Assembly: GCA_012513815.1 (NCBI GenBank)
Contig: JAAZBM010000014.1
Location: 124,001 to 188,000 of the forward strand
Reading direction: 5' to 3'
Origin: Candidatus Sumerlaeota bacterium
GTDB lineage: Bacteria > Sumerlaeota > Sumerlaeia > Sumerlaeales > Sumerlaeaceae
Length of the DNA stretch: 64,000 nt
A program made the translations under genes and the position numbers. Under the pieces are notes generated by a model, which was given only the letters and a program-made list of their open reading frames with translations, did no database searches and had not been told where the DNA came from. Below, piece by piece: positions 42,763 to 51,554 of this stretch (its first letter is position 1; each line of letters starts with the position of its first letter).

Positions 42763-43911
42763 ATGTATATAATTGGCGTGAGTAAAAATGACAAATACTC
42801 GGAAGACTGGGCTAACAATTCGGCGGCACTCAGCGAATGTCTATGCCACTGGTTTGAGAAATCCAAACGAGAACTACCGTGGCGTGCCGGCGACACAACC
42901 CCATGGGGAATTTTCATTTCCGAAATCATGTTACAACAGACAACGGTGCCCACAGCACTGCCCTACTGGCACAGATTTATGGACCGTTTTCCGACTCCCC
43001 AAAGCATGGCAACGACTAGCGAAGATGAGATTTTAGCCATGTGGTCCGGATTGGGATATTACAGACGGGCACGCAACTTGCGCAAAGCGGCTCAACTCAT
43101 GTGCGAATCCTTCGGTGGCGACGTTCCCTGCACGTTCGAGGATATTCAGGCATTGCCCGGAGTTGGCCGCTATACCGCAGGAGCCGTCGCCTCCTTCGCC
43201 TTCAACCTGCCGGTGCCTATCGTCGAAGCCAACACGGCACGCGCACTGGCTCGCATCGGTGCGATTACAAACATCAGCAATGACTCTGAACTCTGGGAAT
43301 TCGCCAAAGCGCTGTTGCCCAAAGACAATCCACGGTTGCATAATTATGCCATTATGGAACTCGGAGCAATTGTCTGCAAACCGACTGAACCTCTTTGCTC
43401 GCAATGCCCCATCGCTCAGTTTTGTAAGGCAAAGGCACAGAATCTGGTCGCCTCGATTCCACCGCCGAAAAAAGCCGTCGAGAAACTCGCCATACATTAT
43501 CTTGCGGTCGCCATACAAAATGGCGACAAATGGCTGTTGCGGCGGATTCCGACCAACGAATGGCACGCAGGAATGATGGAGTTCCCCAAAGTCGAGATGA
43601 ATGTTACCGGGATGAAATCCACAAAAAAGAATGCATCTCAAAGCAAGGCTCTGAAGCAGTTGTCCGAACAATTGCACATGGATTGCTGTCGTAAGGCAGT
43701 GTACCGAAAAACCGTAAAATATGTAGTTACAAATCACAGCATAACTTTGGAAGTTTGGATGGCACAAACGGATACGCAATCGATTCGGATGAACCGCGAA
43801 CAGGAAGGGCTGTTTTGGATTGCGACCGATGAACTGGACAAATACCCCTATGGAAGTGCTATGCGTAGAATCATTCTGACCATTATCAAGGAAGCAAAGG
43901 AAAATCGCTAA
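42763..43911 (+). CDS. mutY: A/G-specific adenine glycosylase, variant catalytic residue
   Basis: MutY removes adenine mispaired with 8-oxoguanine. The 382-residue protein has WGIFISEIMLQQTTV with the catalytic E54, the helix-hairpin-helix LPGVGRYTAGAVASFAF (131-147) and the 4Fe-4S ligands C-x6-C-x2-C-x5-C in CKPTEPLCSQCPIAQFC. A C-terminal NUDIX-like domain (about 240-375) recognises 8-oxoG. In the segment IVEANTARALAR the catalytic Asp is replaced by E155. The start may be ATG 42763 or GTG 42778; no clear Shine-Dalgarno decides. It abuts hprK directly (stop then ATG). Confidence 0.9.
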   Translation: MYIIGVSKNDKYSEDWANNSAALSECLCHWFEKSKRELPWRAGDTTPWGIFISEIMLQQTTVPTALPYWHRFMDRFPTPQSMATTSEDEILAMWSGLGYYRRARNLRKAAQLMCESFGGDVPCTFEDIQALPGVGRYTAGAVASFAFNLPVPIVEANTARALARIGAITNISNDSELWEFAKALLPKDNPRLHNYAIMELGAIVCKPTEPLCSQCPIAQFCKAKAQNLVASIPPPKKAVEKLAIHYLAVAIQNGDKWLLRRIPTNEWHAGMMEFPKVEMNVTGMKSTKKNASQSKALKQLSEQLHMDCCRKAVYRKTVKYVVTNHSITLEVWMAQTDTQSIRMNREQEGLFWIATDELDKYPYGSAMRRIILTIIKEAKENR

Positions 43912-44886
43912 ATGGAAATTGCACCAGAAAACATTTATCACGCGAATGAACTGCTCGTCAGCCAACTCTACGAACACTTCAAGGATCAGATGTCTTTGAA
44001 GATTCTTGTCGGCCTAGATAAAATCGGACGCCACATCAAAAGTGCGGAAATCACGCGTCCCGGATTGGCGTTCTCCGGATTCTTTGACATTTTCACTTAT
44101 GACCGTGTACAGCTTGTCGGCAATACCGAGACCGGTTATCTCAAGACTCTGGATGAGAAAACACGACACGAACGTATGGAATTAATTCTGTCGCATGAAG
44201 TGCCTTGTTTTCTGATTACGAACAACAATGAATTGCCCCCGGATTTCATGGAAGCATGCGACAAAGCCGGAGTGCCCGTCTTGCAAACGCCGCTTCCCAG
44301 TACACTCACAGCTAGCCGATTGATTCCGTTCCTTGAAGAACATTTCGCCGACACGACCATGGTTCATGGCGAGCTTATTTCTGTATTTGGCCTTGGAGTT
44401 CTCATCATTGGTGACAGTGGCGTGGGCAAAAGCGAATGCGCTCTTGATTTGGTGGAGCGCGGACATCGGCTTGTTGCGGATGACGCCGTCACCGTCACAA
44501 GCCCGCGCCCCAATGAGATTTACGGGCAGCGTAACGAGAATATCGGTTACAACATGGAAATTCGCGGAATCGGCATTCTGAATGTCAGGGACTTCTTCGG
44601 AATGGCCTCCGTTGGCGAACGAGCAAGAATTGACGCCGTTGTGCATCTCGAAGTATGGCACGATGGAAAGAACTATGAACGTACCGGTTTGGAGAATAAA
44701 ACCGAGGAAATCCTCGGCGTCCATGTGCCCCTTTATGAGATTCCTGTCAAACCCGGCCGAAATGTGCCAATGCTGGTGGAAATGGCATGTTTGGCTCAAC
44801 GCATGAAAAACCAAGGATTACACCCGGCGCACCTCATCCAAAAGCAACTTGCGGACGCAATTCAGAAGAATAGCAAACTATTATGA
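43912..44886 (+). CDS. hprK: HPr kinase/phosphorylase
   Basis: HprK phosphorylates the regulatory Ser of HPr (or Crh) and reverses the reaction, linking energy state to carbon control. The 324-residue protein has the N-terminal domain (1-130), H152 in VHGELI, the Walker A GDSGVGKS (167-174), D190-D191, and the HprK signature MEIRGIGILNVRDFFG (215-230). VPLYEIPVKPGRNV is the capping motif. It begins directly after the mutY stop, and its own stop overlaps the spoIID start (ATGA). No HPr or PTS gene is present in the window. Confidence 0.96.
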   Translation: MEIAPENIYHANELLVSQLYEHFKDQMSLKILVGLDKIGRHIKSAEITRPGLAFSGFFDIFTYDRVQLVGNTETGYLKTLDEKTRHERMELILSHEVPCFLITNNNELPPDFMEACDKAGVPVLQTPLPSTLTASRLIPFLEEHFADTTMVHGELISVFGLGVLIIGDSGVGKSECALDLVERGHRLVADDAVTVTSPRPNEIYGQRNENIGYNMEIRGIGILNVRDFFGMASVGERARIDAVVHLEVWHDGKNYERTGLENKTEEILGVHVPLYEIPVKPGRNVPMLVEMACLAQRMKNQGLHPAHLIQKQLADAIQKNSKLL

Positions 44887-46196
44887 ACGCCCCATACAAG
44901 ACCTTAACACGATACCTGTGCGTGCTGTTTCTCGCGTTTTTCATGCAAGAACCAACGCAAGGAAAGAGTCCTCTGGACCTTTTGCCAAACAGGGGTATCG
45001 CCAGTGGCAACACCGCGCAGAGTGCAATACTTGCGCGTAAAGGGTGGATTCGTGTCTATGTCGGCAGTTCTTTATCAGCCCAAGTGCGAGTTTCCGGAGA
45101 TGGATATCAAGTATTAATAGATGGTCACTCCGCAGGTTCCGGACGCGGGAACGCAACCGTCACGGGTCGTGGCGACAATGTCGTCGTTTCGCAAGGGAGA
45201 CAAAACATAGCCTCCGGCCATGAGGTAACAATTGTTCCGACGCTGAAGAATGGAATTGTTGGGATTGGCGAGCACAACTATCGAGGGCGTCTCGTCGCCA
45301 TTGCATCCGGCAAAGGTATCTCATTGGTTAACGAAGTCATGATTGATGATTTTCTCAAAGGGATGCTCGATGCCGAAATCGGCGGCGATGCCCCAATGGA
45401 AGCGTTGAAGGCTCAAGCCATCTGTGCCCGTAGTGAACTGATTAGGAAACTCGTCAAACCGCCGCACAGAGTCAACGGATATGATTTCTGTAACAGCACA
45501 CACTGCATGGTGTACAAAGGTATCTCCGCCGAGAACACGGCTTGCGTACAAGCTGTCAACGAGACTTTGGGGCTGGCTTTGATTGCCAACGGGAATGTCC
45601 TCGACGCAGTCTTTCACAATGTCTGTGGTGGAACAACCGCAGGCGCCGAAGAAGTTTGGGACAGTGATCCCGTTGAGGGATTAGTGCCTGTGCTTGATAA
45701 TGGACACGGCAGAAGCGCCCCGAATCTGTCCAACGACCGCGACGCCGCCTCATTCATCAACTCCGCAGATTCATCCCTGTGCTGCCATCCATCCAATCCT
45801 ACCTATCCTAATTACGCGAAGAAGTATTTCCGCTGGGAAAAAAACATGTCAGCGGAGCAAGTTGCGCGTATCGCCGGTGTGGGAAGTCTGCGTGACATTC
45901 GTGTTATCCAACGCATGCCAAGTGGCAGAGTGCGCAAATTGCAAGTGACAGGAACACGAGGCGCCAAAGTCTTTGAAAAAGAATTGCCCATTCGCAACGC
46001 ATTCGACCTTTGGAGTGGATTCTTTGTTGTCGACATGAACAGCAATGGTGTTACCTTCCGTGGTGCCGGCAATGGTCATGGCGTCGGACTTTGTCAAATG
46101 GGAGCGCGTTCCATGGCCGCTCGAGGCGCAAAATACACCCAGATTCTCAAGAACTACTTCCCTCAGGCCAGCATACAGCGCATCTATAAACCCTGA
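44883..46196 (+). CDS. SpoIID/LytB-domain exported protein
   Basis: A 437-residue exported protein with a signal peptide (about 1-25). The SpoIID/LytB domain spans about 135-435: MIDDFLKGMLDAEIGGDAPMEALKAQAICAR holds the conserved Glu, CNSTHCMVYKG and FHNVCGGTTAGAEEVW follow, and the C-terminal GNGHGVGLCQMGA is the second signature. SpoIID is a lytic transglycosylase that cuts denuded glycan strands in sporulators; homologues in non-sporulators are less understood. It overlaps hprK by 4 bp, completing mutY-hprK-spoIID. Confidence 0.92.
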   Translation: MNAPYKTLTRYLCVLFLAFFMQEPTQGKSPLDLLPNRGIASGNTAQSAILARKGWIRVYVGSSLSAQVRVSGDGYQVLIDGHSAGSGRGNATVTGRGDNVVVSQGRQNIASGHEVTIVPTLKNGIVGIGEHNYRGRLVAIASGKGISLVNEVMIDDFLKGMLDAEIGGDAPMEALKAQAICARSELIRKLVKPPHRVNGYDFCNSTHCMVYKGISAENTACVQAVNETLGLALIANGNVLDAVFHNVCGGTTAGAEEVWDSDPVEGLVPVLDNGHGRSAPNLSNDRDAASFINSADSSLCCHPSNPTYPNYAKKYFRWEKNMSAEQVARIAGVGSLRDIRVIQRMPSGRVRKLQVTGTRGAKVFEKELPIRNAFDLWSGFFVVDMNSNGVTFRGAGNGHGVGLCQMGARSMAARGAKYTQILKNYFPQASIQRIYKP

Positions 46197-46306
46197 AAAG
46201 GCTCTTATTAGAGAAAGAGTCGGCTAGAATCTTTAGGATTTTTGATAATTACTGCATATTTCAATCTTCCTAAGTTATAGTAATCTTAGAAAATTAGGTA
46301 TATTTT

Positions 46307-47533
46307 ATGCTGTTTTGGACTATTGTGAAAGTCGCTCTTAAGAGTATGGCTGCAAATAAACTGCGTACTTTTTTGACAATGCTTGGCATTGTTATTGGAG
46401 TTGGTTCAGTTATTGTCATGTTAGCGTTAGGCGCTGGCGTTGAAAAATCGATTACCGCTCAAATCAGTTCGTTTGGCGCCAATATCATTATGATTTGGCC
46501 CCAGAGTGTTCGTGGTGCTGTTCGTGGAGCTGCAACCTCAAAGTTGACATTGGACGACGCTCGGGCGTTGGTGCGTGACGCGCCGGATGTGATGCAATCG
46601 TCACCTGAAGTCAATTCGTTTGGACAAGTTAAGTATTATAATGAGAACACTCGTAGCAGAATCTGCGGTGTTGCGTCATCGTATTTCTCGGCACGTAATT
46701 CGCCTGTCGAGACAGGTAGGGAGTTTACGTCTGAGGACGAGGCTCTAAGTGCAAGAGTCGCGATTGTAGGCGGAGAAATCGTTGACACTCTGTTTTCGGG
46801 ACTGAACCCGATTGGTGAACAAATCAAGATTAGCGGCTCAAACTACACAGTTGTGGGTATCCTTAAGCGTAAAGGTGACACGGGTATGTGGAATCCGGAC
46901 GAAATTATACTGGTTCCCATCACAACAGCAATGAGTCAAATCATGGGTGCGCGAGACACCGTTCAGAGTATTGCGGTCTCAATGCGTAATGGCATCGATG
47001 CCGAGCAAGCGAAAGAACAAATCAGCGCGGTTTTGCGCAGAGAGCACCGACTGCAATACAATCAAGAAGATGATTTTGGCATGTTCAATGTGGCGGAAGC
47101 CGCCGACCAAATCAAAGAAACAGCGTCGTTTTTCAAACTTTTCTTGGCAGGAATCGCTTCGGTCAGTCTTATTGTTGGTGGCATCGGCATCATGAATATC
47201 ATGCTTGTATCTGTCACTGAACGCACTCGGGAGATTGGTATCCGAAAAGCTCTTGGTGCCAAGACAATGAATGTCTTGGTTCAGTTTTTACTCGAAGCAA
47301 CAACAATGAGCATTTTAGGTGGTGTCTTTGGCATCCTAGGTGGTGCCGGAATCGTCTATCTTTTCAACTATATATCCGCGAAAAATCCGGCCATCGGGAT
47401 TTCCGCTTCATTACAAGCTTGGCCCATAATAGCAAGTTTTCTGTTCGCCCTTGGAGTAGGTGTCTTCTTCGGTTGGTACCCCGCGCGAAAAGCGGCAAAA
47501 ATGAATCCAATTGACGCGTTAAGGTATGAGTAG
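46307..47533 (+). CDS. MacB-like ABC transporter permease (FtsX/MacB_PCD), second copy
   Basis: A 408-residue permease with the same plan as the one at 28.6 kb: one N-terminal membrane segment, a periplasmic MacB_PCD domain, and three C-terminal segments with RTREIGIRKALGAKTMNVL (about 302-320) and YPARKAAKMNPIDALRYE at the end. The two copies share the start pattern MLFWTI-K-ALKS-AANK. It has no fused ATPase, but TolC-like, MacA-like and ATPase genes follow on the same strand, so it is probably the membrane unit of that export complex. TTAGG precedes the ATG. Confidence 0.92.
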   Translation: MLFWTIVKVALKSMAANKLRTFLTMLGIVIGVGSVIVMLALGAGVEKSITAQISSFGANIIMIWPQSVRGAVRGAATSKLTLDDARALVRDAPDVMQSSPEVNSFGQVKYYNENTRSRICGVASSYFSARNSPVETGREFTSEDEALSARVAIVGGEIVDTLFSGLNPIGEQIKISGSNYTVVGILKRKGDTGMWNPDEIILVPITTAMSQIMGARDTVQSIAVSMRNGIDAEQAKEQISAVLRREHRLQYNQEDDFGMFNVAEAADQIKETASFFKLFLAGIASVSLIVGGIGIMNIMLVSVTERTREIGIRKALGAKTMNVLVQFLLEATTMSILGGVFGILGGAGIVYLFNYISAKNPAIGISASLQAWPIIASFLFALGVGVFFGWYPARKAAKMNPIDALRYE

Positions 47534-47604
47534 ATAGGTTGCTCACCATGGGGAAAACAGTGACAATTAACAGACTCTTTTATACATTTAAGAAGGGGAA
47601 ACGA

Positions 47605-49341
47605 ATGAAAGTTACATGCGTAACTTATGCGTTGACTTTGTGCGGCGTTTTGTTTATGCCAAACGTCTATGCGCAAGAAACAACGCTACCACCATTAACC
47701 GTGAGTGACAGCTTGACAACCGCTGTTCCCGAAACTCTGACGACATTTACATTGACAGAACCGGTCACGACATTAGCCGAGCAAACCGGTATTGATTACA
47801 GCAATGCCACACACATTGAGGACGTGATTACGTCAAGTGATTTGGCGACACAAACCGCGACAATCATGGCAGAGATTGATGAACTGACTTCCGGTCCTAT
47901 GCGCCGTGGGTATGGCATCACTGTCGAACAAGCCATCAACCTCGCGTTGCGCAACAACATCGGACTCAAGATTCAATACCTGACGCCGCAAACTCGCCAG
48001 TGGGGAATCGAAGGTTCATGGGGCGAGTTTGACCCGACGTTTACGGCATCTGTCTCCGCCTCGCATACGCGCAGCACGACAACAGATGATGACGATTCGT
48101 CAAACGATGTTTCGTCACACTCGTTTGGAAACAACGCCATGATTGGGCTTTCCGGATTTTTGCCAACAGGAACGAACTACTCCTTGTCAGCGAGCATGAA
48201 ACGTAGCGGAATTCAGGAAGAGTCACCGTGGTTTGACAGCACAGCAAACTTTAGCGTTACGCAGTCGCTCCTGAAAGGTGCCGGCACTGATGTCAATATG
48301 ATAAGTATCCGCACTGCTGAAAACTCCTATTGTTCCTCTCTTTATCAATTGCAAAATAACCTGATTACCCTCGTGACGAATGTGCAAAACGCCTATTGGA
48401 ATCTGTACATTGCCATTCGCGCACTCGACATTCAACGGACAAGCTATAACCTGAGCTTGCAGCAGACACAACAAACGATGGAACTGGTTCGCGTCGGACG
48501 CAACACGATGTTGGACCTGCAATCGGCTCGCGCAGAACTTGCGCAGAACGTCACAGACGTCATCACCGCTGCTAGCACAGTCAAAACGGCTGAACTGACC
48601 TTCATGCAACTCATCAACCCCGAGGTCTATCCCGAAGGTTGGAACACGCATTTTTATCCGATTGATGCCCCCGTCCTTAAAGGTGAAACCATCAATGTAG
48701 ATGACCGTGTGAGCCTTGCCATGAAGCTACGCCCTGACCTCAAACAGGCCATGATTGACTTTGACAATTCTGAATTGACAGTCATGCAGACCGCCAACGG
48801 ACTTTTGCCCAAACTCGACTTCTTCACGGACTTGTCGTCTGGTGGGTCATACAATTCGTTCGTCGGCACAGTGCGGTCCAACATGGAACCGGATCAATTT
48901 GGATGGTCCGCAGGCTTCGAGTTTTCGCAAAAGCTCCAGAATCGAAATGCGATTGCCAGTTATGCACAAGCGCAAATTGGCAGACAATACGCCATGGACA
49001 GTATCGAGAATATGCGGCAAACAATCCAAATGGATGTACGCAAGGCCGCAATCAGTATTGAAAGCGCCACACGCCGAGTCGAAACGACTCGCATCACCCG
49101 TGAGCTTCGCGAACTAGAGTATGCGGCTGAAGTGGAAAAGTTCAATGTAAGCCGTTCGATTCAGTTACTTGTCAATCAGGCGCAACGTGATTTGACAAAC
49201 GCAGCACTCTCCGAAGCCCAAGCACAAATCTCACTGATTGCATCCTACCTGGCTCTCTATCAGGCAGAAGCATCGACTCTGCAACGGGCGGGAATCAAAC
49301 CCATCGCTCCACGCAGCATTTATCAAACGAAAAACAACTAA
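47605..49341 (+). CDS. TolC-family outer-membrane efflux protein
   Basis: A 578-residue exported protein. The signal peptide runs to about VYAQE (residue 22), and AAGGGG lies 7 nt before ATG 47605; the upstream ATG at 47548 gives no signal sequence. After a Thr-rich stretch (about 25-100), GYGITVEQAINLALRNNIGLKIQYL begins the first TolC repeat (about 108). LITLVTNVQNAYWNLYIAIRAL and a second repeat near DDRVSLAMKLRPDLKQAMIDF follow. It should trimerise into the outer-membrane channel of the MacAB-like system. A 3-nt gap separates it from the adaptor. Confidence 0.92.
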   Translation: MKVTCVTYALTLCGVLFMPNVYAQETTLPPLTVSDSLTTAVPETLTTFTLTEPVTTLAEQTGIDYSNATHIEDVITSSDLATQTATIMAEIDELTSGPMRRGYGITVEQAINLALRNNIGLKIQYLTPQTRQWGIEGSWGEFDPTFTASVSASHTRSTTTDDDDSSNDVSSHSFGNNAMIGLSGFLPTGTNYSLSASMKRSGIQEESPWFDSTANFSVTQSLLKGAGTDVNMISIRTAENSYCSSLYQLQNNLITLVTNVQNAYWNLYIAIRALDIQRTSYNLSLQQTQQTMELVRVGRNTMLDLQSARAELAQNVTDVITAASTVKTAELTFMQLINPEVYPEGWNTHFYPIDAPVLKGETINVDDRVSLAMKLRPDLKQAMIDFDNSELTVMQTANGLLPKLDFFTDLSSGGSYNSFVGTVRSNMEPDQFGWSAGFEFSQKLQNRNAIASYAQAQIGRQYAMDSIENMRQTIQMDVRKAAISIESATRRVETTRITRELRELEYAAEVEKFNVSRSIQLLVNQAQRDLTNAALSEAQAQISLIASYLALYQAEASTLQRAGIKPIAPRSIYQTKNN

Positions 49342-49347
49342 GGATTG

Positions 49348-50796
49348 ATGATGAAAAAACTTCTTATCTTGATTGTTATCATTGCTCTTGCCGGTGGCGG
49401 CTGGTATGGATGGACAAAGTACAATGCAAAATCTCCTCACGGCAAAGGCCCAATGGGAATGCAGCGGCCGGGTGGAGCGCCCGGTGGTGCTCGTGGCGGC
49501 AATCAGATGCCCTCAGAAAACGACGAATTACCCCCGGGAACACCGGATGCCGAAGGAAATATAGCACGCTCGACCAAGGTTAAGCGAGACAATATTGAAT
49601 TGACCGTGAGCACTACGGGCAAGATTACTGCGAATACAACCGTCGAAATCAAGTCAAAGGCTAGTGGTACAATCACCAAACTTCCTTATGATATCAGTGA
49701 CCATGTGACAAGTGGTGATTTGCTTTGCGAACTAGACCCTGTGGACGAGTTACGCAATGTGCGCTTGAAAAACGTTGCTTTGGAAAGCGCGAAGGCAAGA
49801 GTGTCGCAGCAGGAAATCAATCTGAAGATTCAGGAACTCAATCTTGAAACGCAGACAAGCAGCACACATGCCGCGTTGGCAGCCTCGGAAGTCAAATTTG
49901 CTGACACGGTAGACAAGTTGGCACGTGCTCGCGCACTGTTTCAAAAACAGTTGCTGAGTAAGGAAGATTTGAGCGCCGCAGAGAATGAAATGGCACAGAC
50001 CTCAAATTCGTTACAGCAGGCCATCATCGATGTCCGCGAATTGGAAACACAACCGCATCAGTTAGAGTTGAAACGGCAGGATGTGAAGTTGGCCAAAGCG
50101 TCGGTTTTGCAATCCGAAGTTGACCTTGAGAACGCCCAGCAAGCCTTGTCTGATACAAAGATTTACGCCCCATCCGATGGCGTCATTACCGAACGTACGG
50201 TCCAGATTGGACAGATTATTGCCTCGGGTGTGAGCAACGTCGGCGGCGGTACAGTCATCATGACCATTGCCGATGTTTCGCATTTGTATGTGGACGCAAG
50301 TGTCGATGAAGCTGATATCGGAAAGGTAAAAGTCGGCCAGAATGTTACGATTACCACAGACGCCTATATCGGTAAGCAGTTTACCGGTAAGATTTCGCGT
50401 GTGGCTGCCAAAGGAACAAACTCAAACAACGTCGTCACCTTCGCCGTGCGTATCGAAGTTGACAACGCCGGTAACGGCCTGCTTCGTCCGGAAATGACAG
50501 CGAACATCGAGATTGAAGCCGATCGCAGACAGAATGTCTTGACATTGCCCAATGAAGCAATTCAGATGTATCGTGGGCAAAACTTTGTTGACCTGAAGGG
50601 CAAAAACGACACCCCGACATCGGTCACCATTGTGACGGGACTGACCGATGGATTGAAGACCGAAGTTGTTTCGGGTCTGGAAGATGGACAGGAAGTCCTG
50701 TATCCGGCAGCACTCTACAGCAAGTGGAGCAAGACCCAAGGCGGCAACTTTGCCCAAAGTATGGGACGCGCCGCCGCAATGAGTCGGAGACGGTAA
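49348..50796 (+). CDS. MacA/HlyD-type periplasmic adaptor protein
   Basis: A 482-residue adaptor with an N-terminal membrane anchor (about 4-22), then a Gly/Pro-rich segment (about 30-60). KASGTITKLPYDISDHVTSGDLLCELDP (split at about 105-132) is the lipoyl half. A coiled-coil hairpin (about 140-260) is followed by IYAPSDGVITERTVQIGQIIASG and the beta-barrel and membrane-proximal domains. It bridges the permease and the TolC-like channel. ATG 49348 or 49351 both fit AAGGA; it is 4 bp before the ATPase gene. Confidence 0.92.
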   Translation: MMKKLLILIVIIALAGGGWYGWTKYNAKSPHGKGPMGMQRPGGAPGGARGGNQMPSENDELPPGTPDAEGNIARSTKVKRDNIELTVSTTGKITANTTVEIKSKASGTITKLPYDISDHVTSGDLLCELDPVDELRNVRLKNVALESAKARVSQQEINLKIQELNLETQTSSTHAALAASEVKFADTVDKLARARALFQKQLLSKEDLSAAENEMAQTSNSLQQAIIDVRELETQPHQLELKRQDVKLAKASVLQSEVDLENAQQALSDTKIYAPSDGVITERTVQIGQIIASGVSNVGGGTVIMTIADVSHLYVDASVDEADIGKVKVGQNVTITTDAYIGKQFTGKISRVAAKGTNSNNVVTFAVRIEVDNAGNGLLRPEMTANIEIEADRRQNVLTLPNEAIQMYRGQNFVDLKGKNDTPTSVTIVTGLTDGLKTEVVSGLEDGQEVLYPAALYSKWSKTQGGNFAQSMGRAAAMSRRR

Positions 50797-50800
50797 CCGC

Positions 50801-51496
50801 ATGACCTCCGAGCAACCTATCACAATTCAAACGGTCAATCTGAAGAAAACGTATGTCATGGGTGACACGGAAGTCCATGCACTTGATGATGTTTCGTTCA
50901 AGATTCGTCAGGGAGAAATGACCGCCATTATTGGCCAATCCGGTAGTGGCAAAAGCACCCTGATGAACATCTTGGGATGTCTCGACAGACCAACTTCCGG
51001 CATGTATTATTTGGACAACCAGAATGTTGCTCAAATGTCTGACAACCAACTGGCCACTATTCGCAACAAAAACATTGGTTTCGTCTTCCAAAGTTTCAAC
51101 CTCTTGCCACGTATGAGTGCGTTGGAGAATGTGGAGCTTCCTCTGCTCTATGCCGGTCTCGCTCATGCTAAGGACAAAGCTCGTGAAGCTCTCGTGCGTG
51201 TCGGTCTGGGTGAACGATATAACCACGAACCAAACCAGATGTCCGGCGGCCAGCGTCAGCGTGTCGCTGTGGCTCGCGCTTTGGTCACGAACCCAACGAT
51301 GGTACTGGCAGATGAACCGACAGGAAATCTGGATTCCAAAACGACCAATGAAATCATGGATTTGTTCCATGAACTCAATGCTCAGGGAGTCACCTTGCTC
51401 ATTGTGACGCACGAACCGGAAATCGCCAATTACTGCAAACGCTCACTCAAGATGCGTGACGGCAAGATTATCGAGGATACGGCACCTGTCGAATAG
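50801..51496 (+). CDS. MacB/LolD-type ABC transporter ATPase
   Basis: A 231-residue ATPase of the FtsE/LolD/MacB class. The Walker A GQSGSGKST is at 45-53, FVFQSFNLLPRMSALENV is the Q-loop region, MSGGQRQRVAVARAL the signature and VLADEPTGNLDS the Walker B with Glu. It is separate from the permease, in contrast to E. coli MacB, and should pair with the permease at 46.3 kb; it might also serve the copy at 28.6 kb. The four-gene order permease-channel-adaptor-ATPase is clear. Confidence 0.95.
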   Translation: MTSEQPITIQTVNLKKTYVMGDTEVHALDDVSFKIRQGEMTAIIGQSGSGKSTLMNILGCLDRPTSGMYYLDNQNVAQMSDNQLATIRNKNIGFVFQSFNLLPRMSALENVELPLLYAGLAHAKDKAREALVRVGLGERYNHEPNQMSGGQRQRVAVARALVTNPTMVLADEPTGNLDSKTTNEIMDLFHELNAQGVTLLIVTHEPEIANYCKRSLKMRDGKIIEDTAPVE

Positions 51497-51554
51497 ACAA
51501 TGAACAAGGCTATTGCAACGATTAAGTTGAGACGGCAGTAATAAATAAAATAGT

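Noticed and set aside
43033-43977. 314-residue open frame antisense to mutY
   Set aside because: It lies opposite a well-supported gene, has no recognisable domain or ribosome site, and its composition (many Cys, His and Phe) fits a shadow of the coding strand.
46200-46225. Hairpin after spoIID as a terminator
   Set aside because: The stem is only about 5 bp and no T-run follows.
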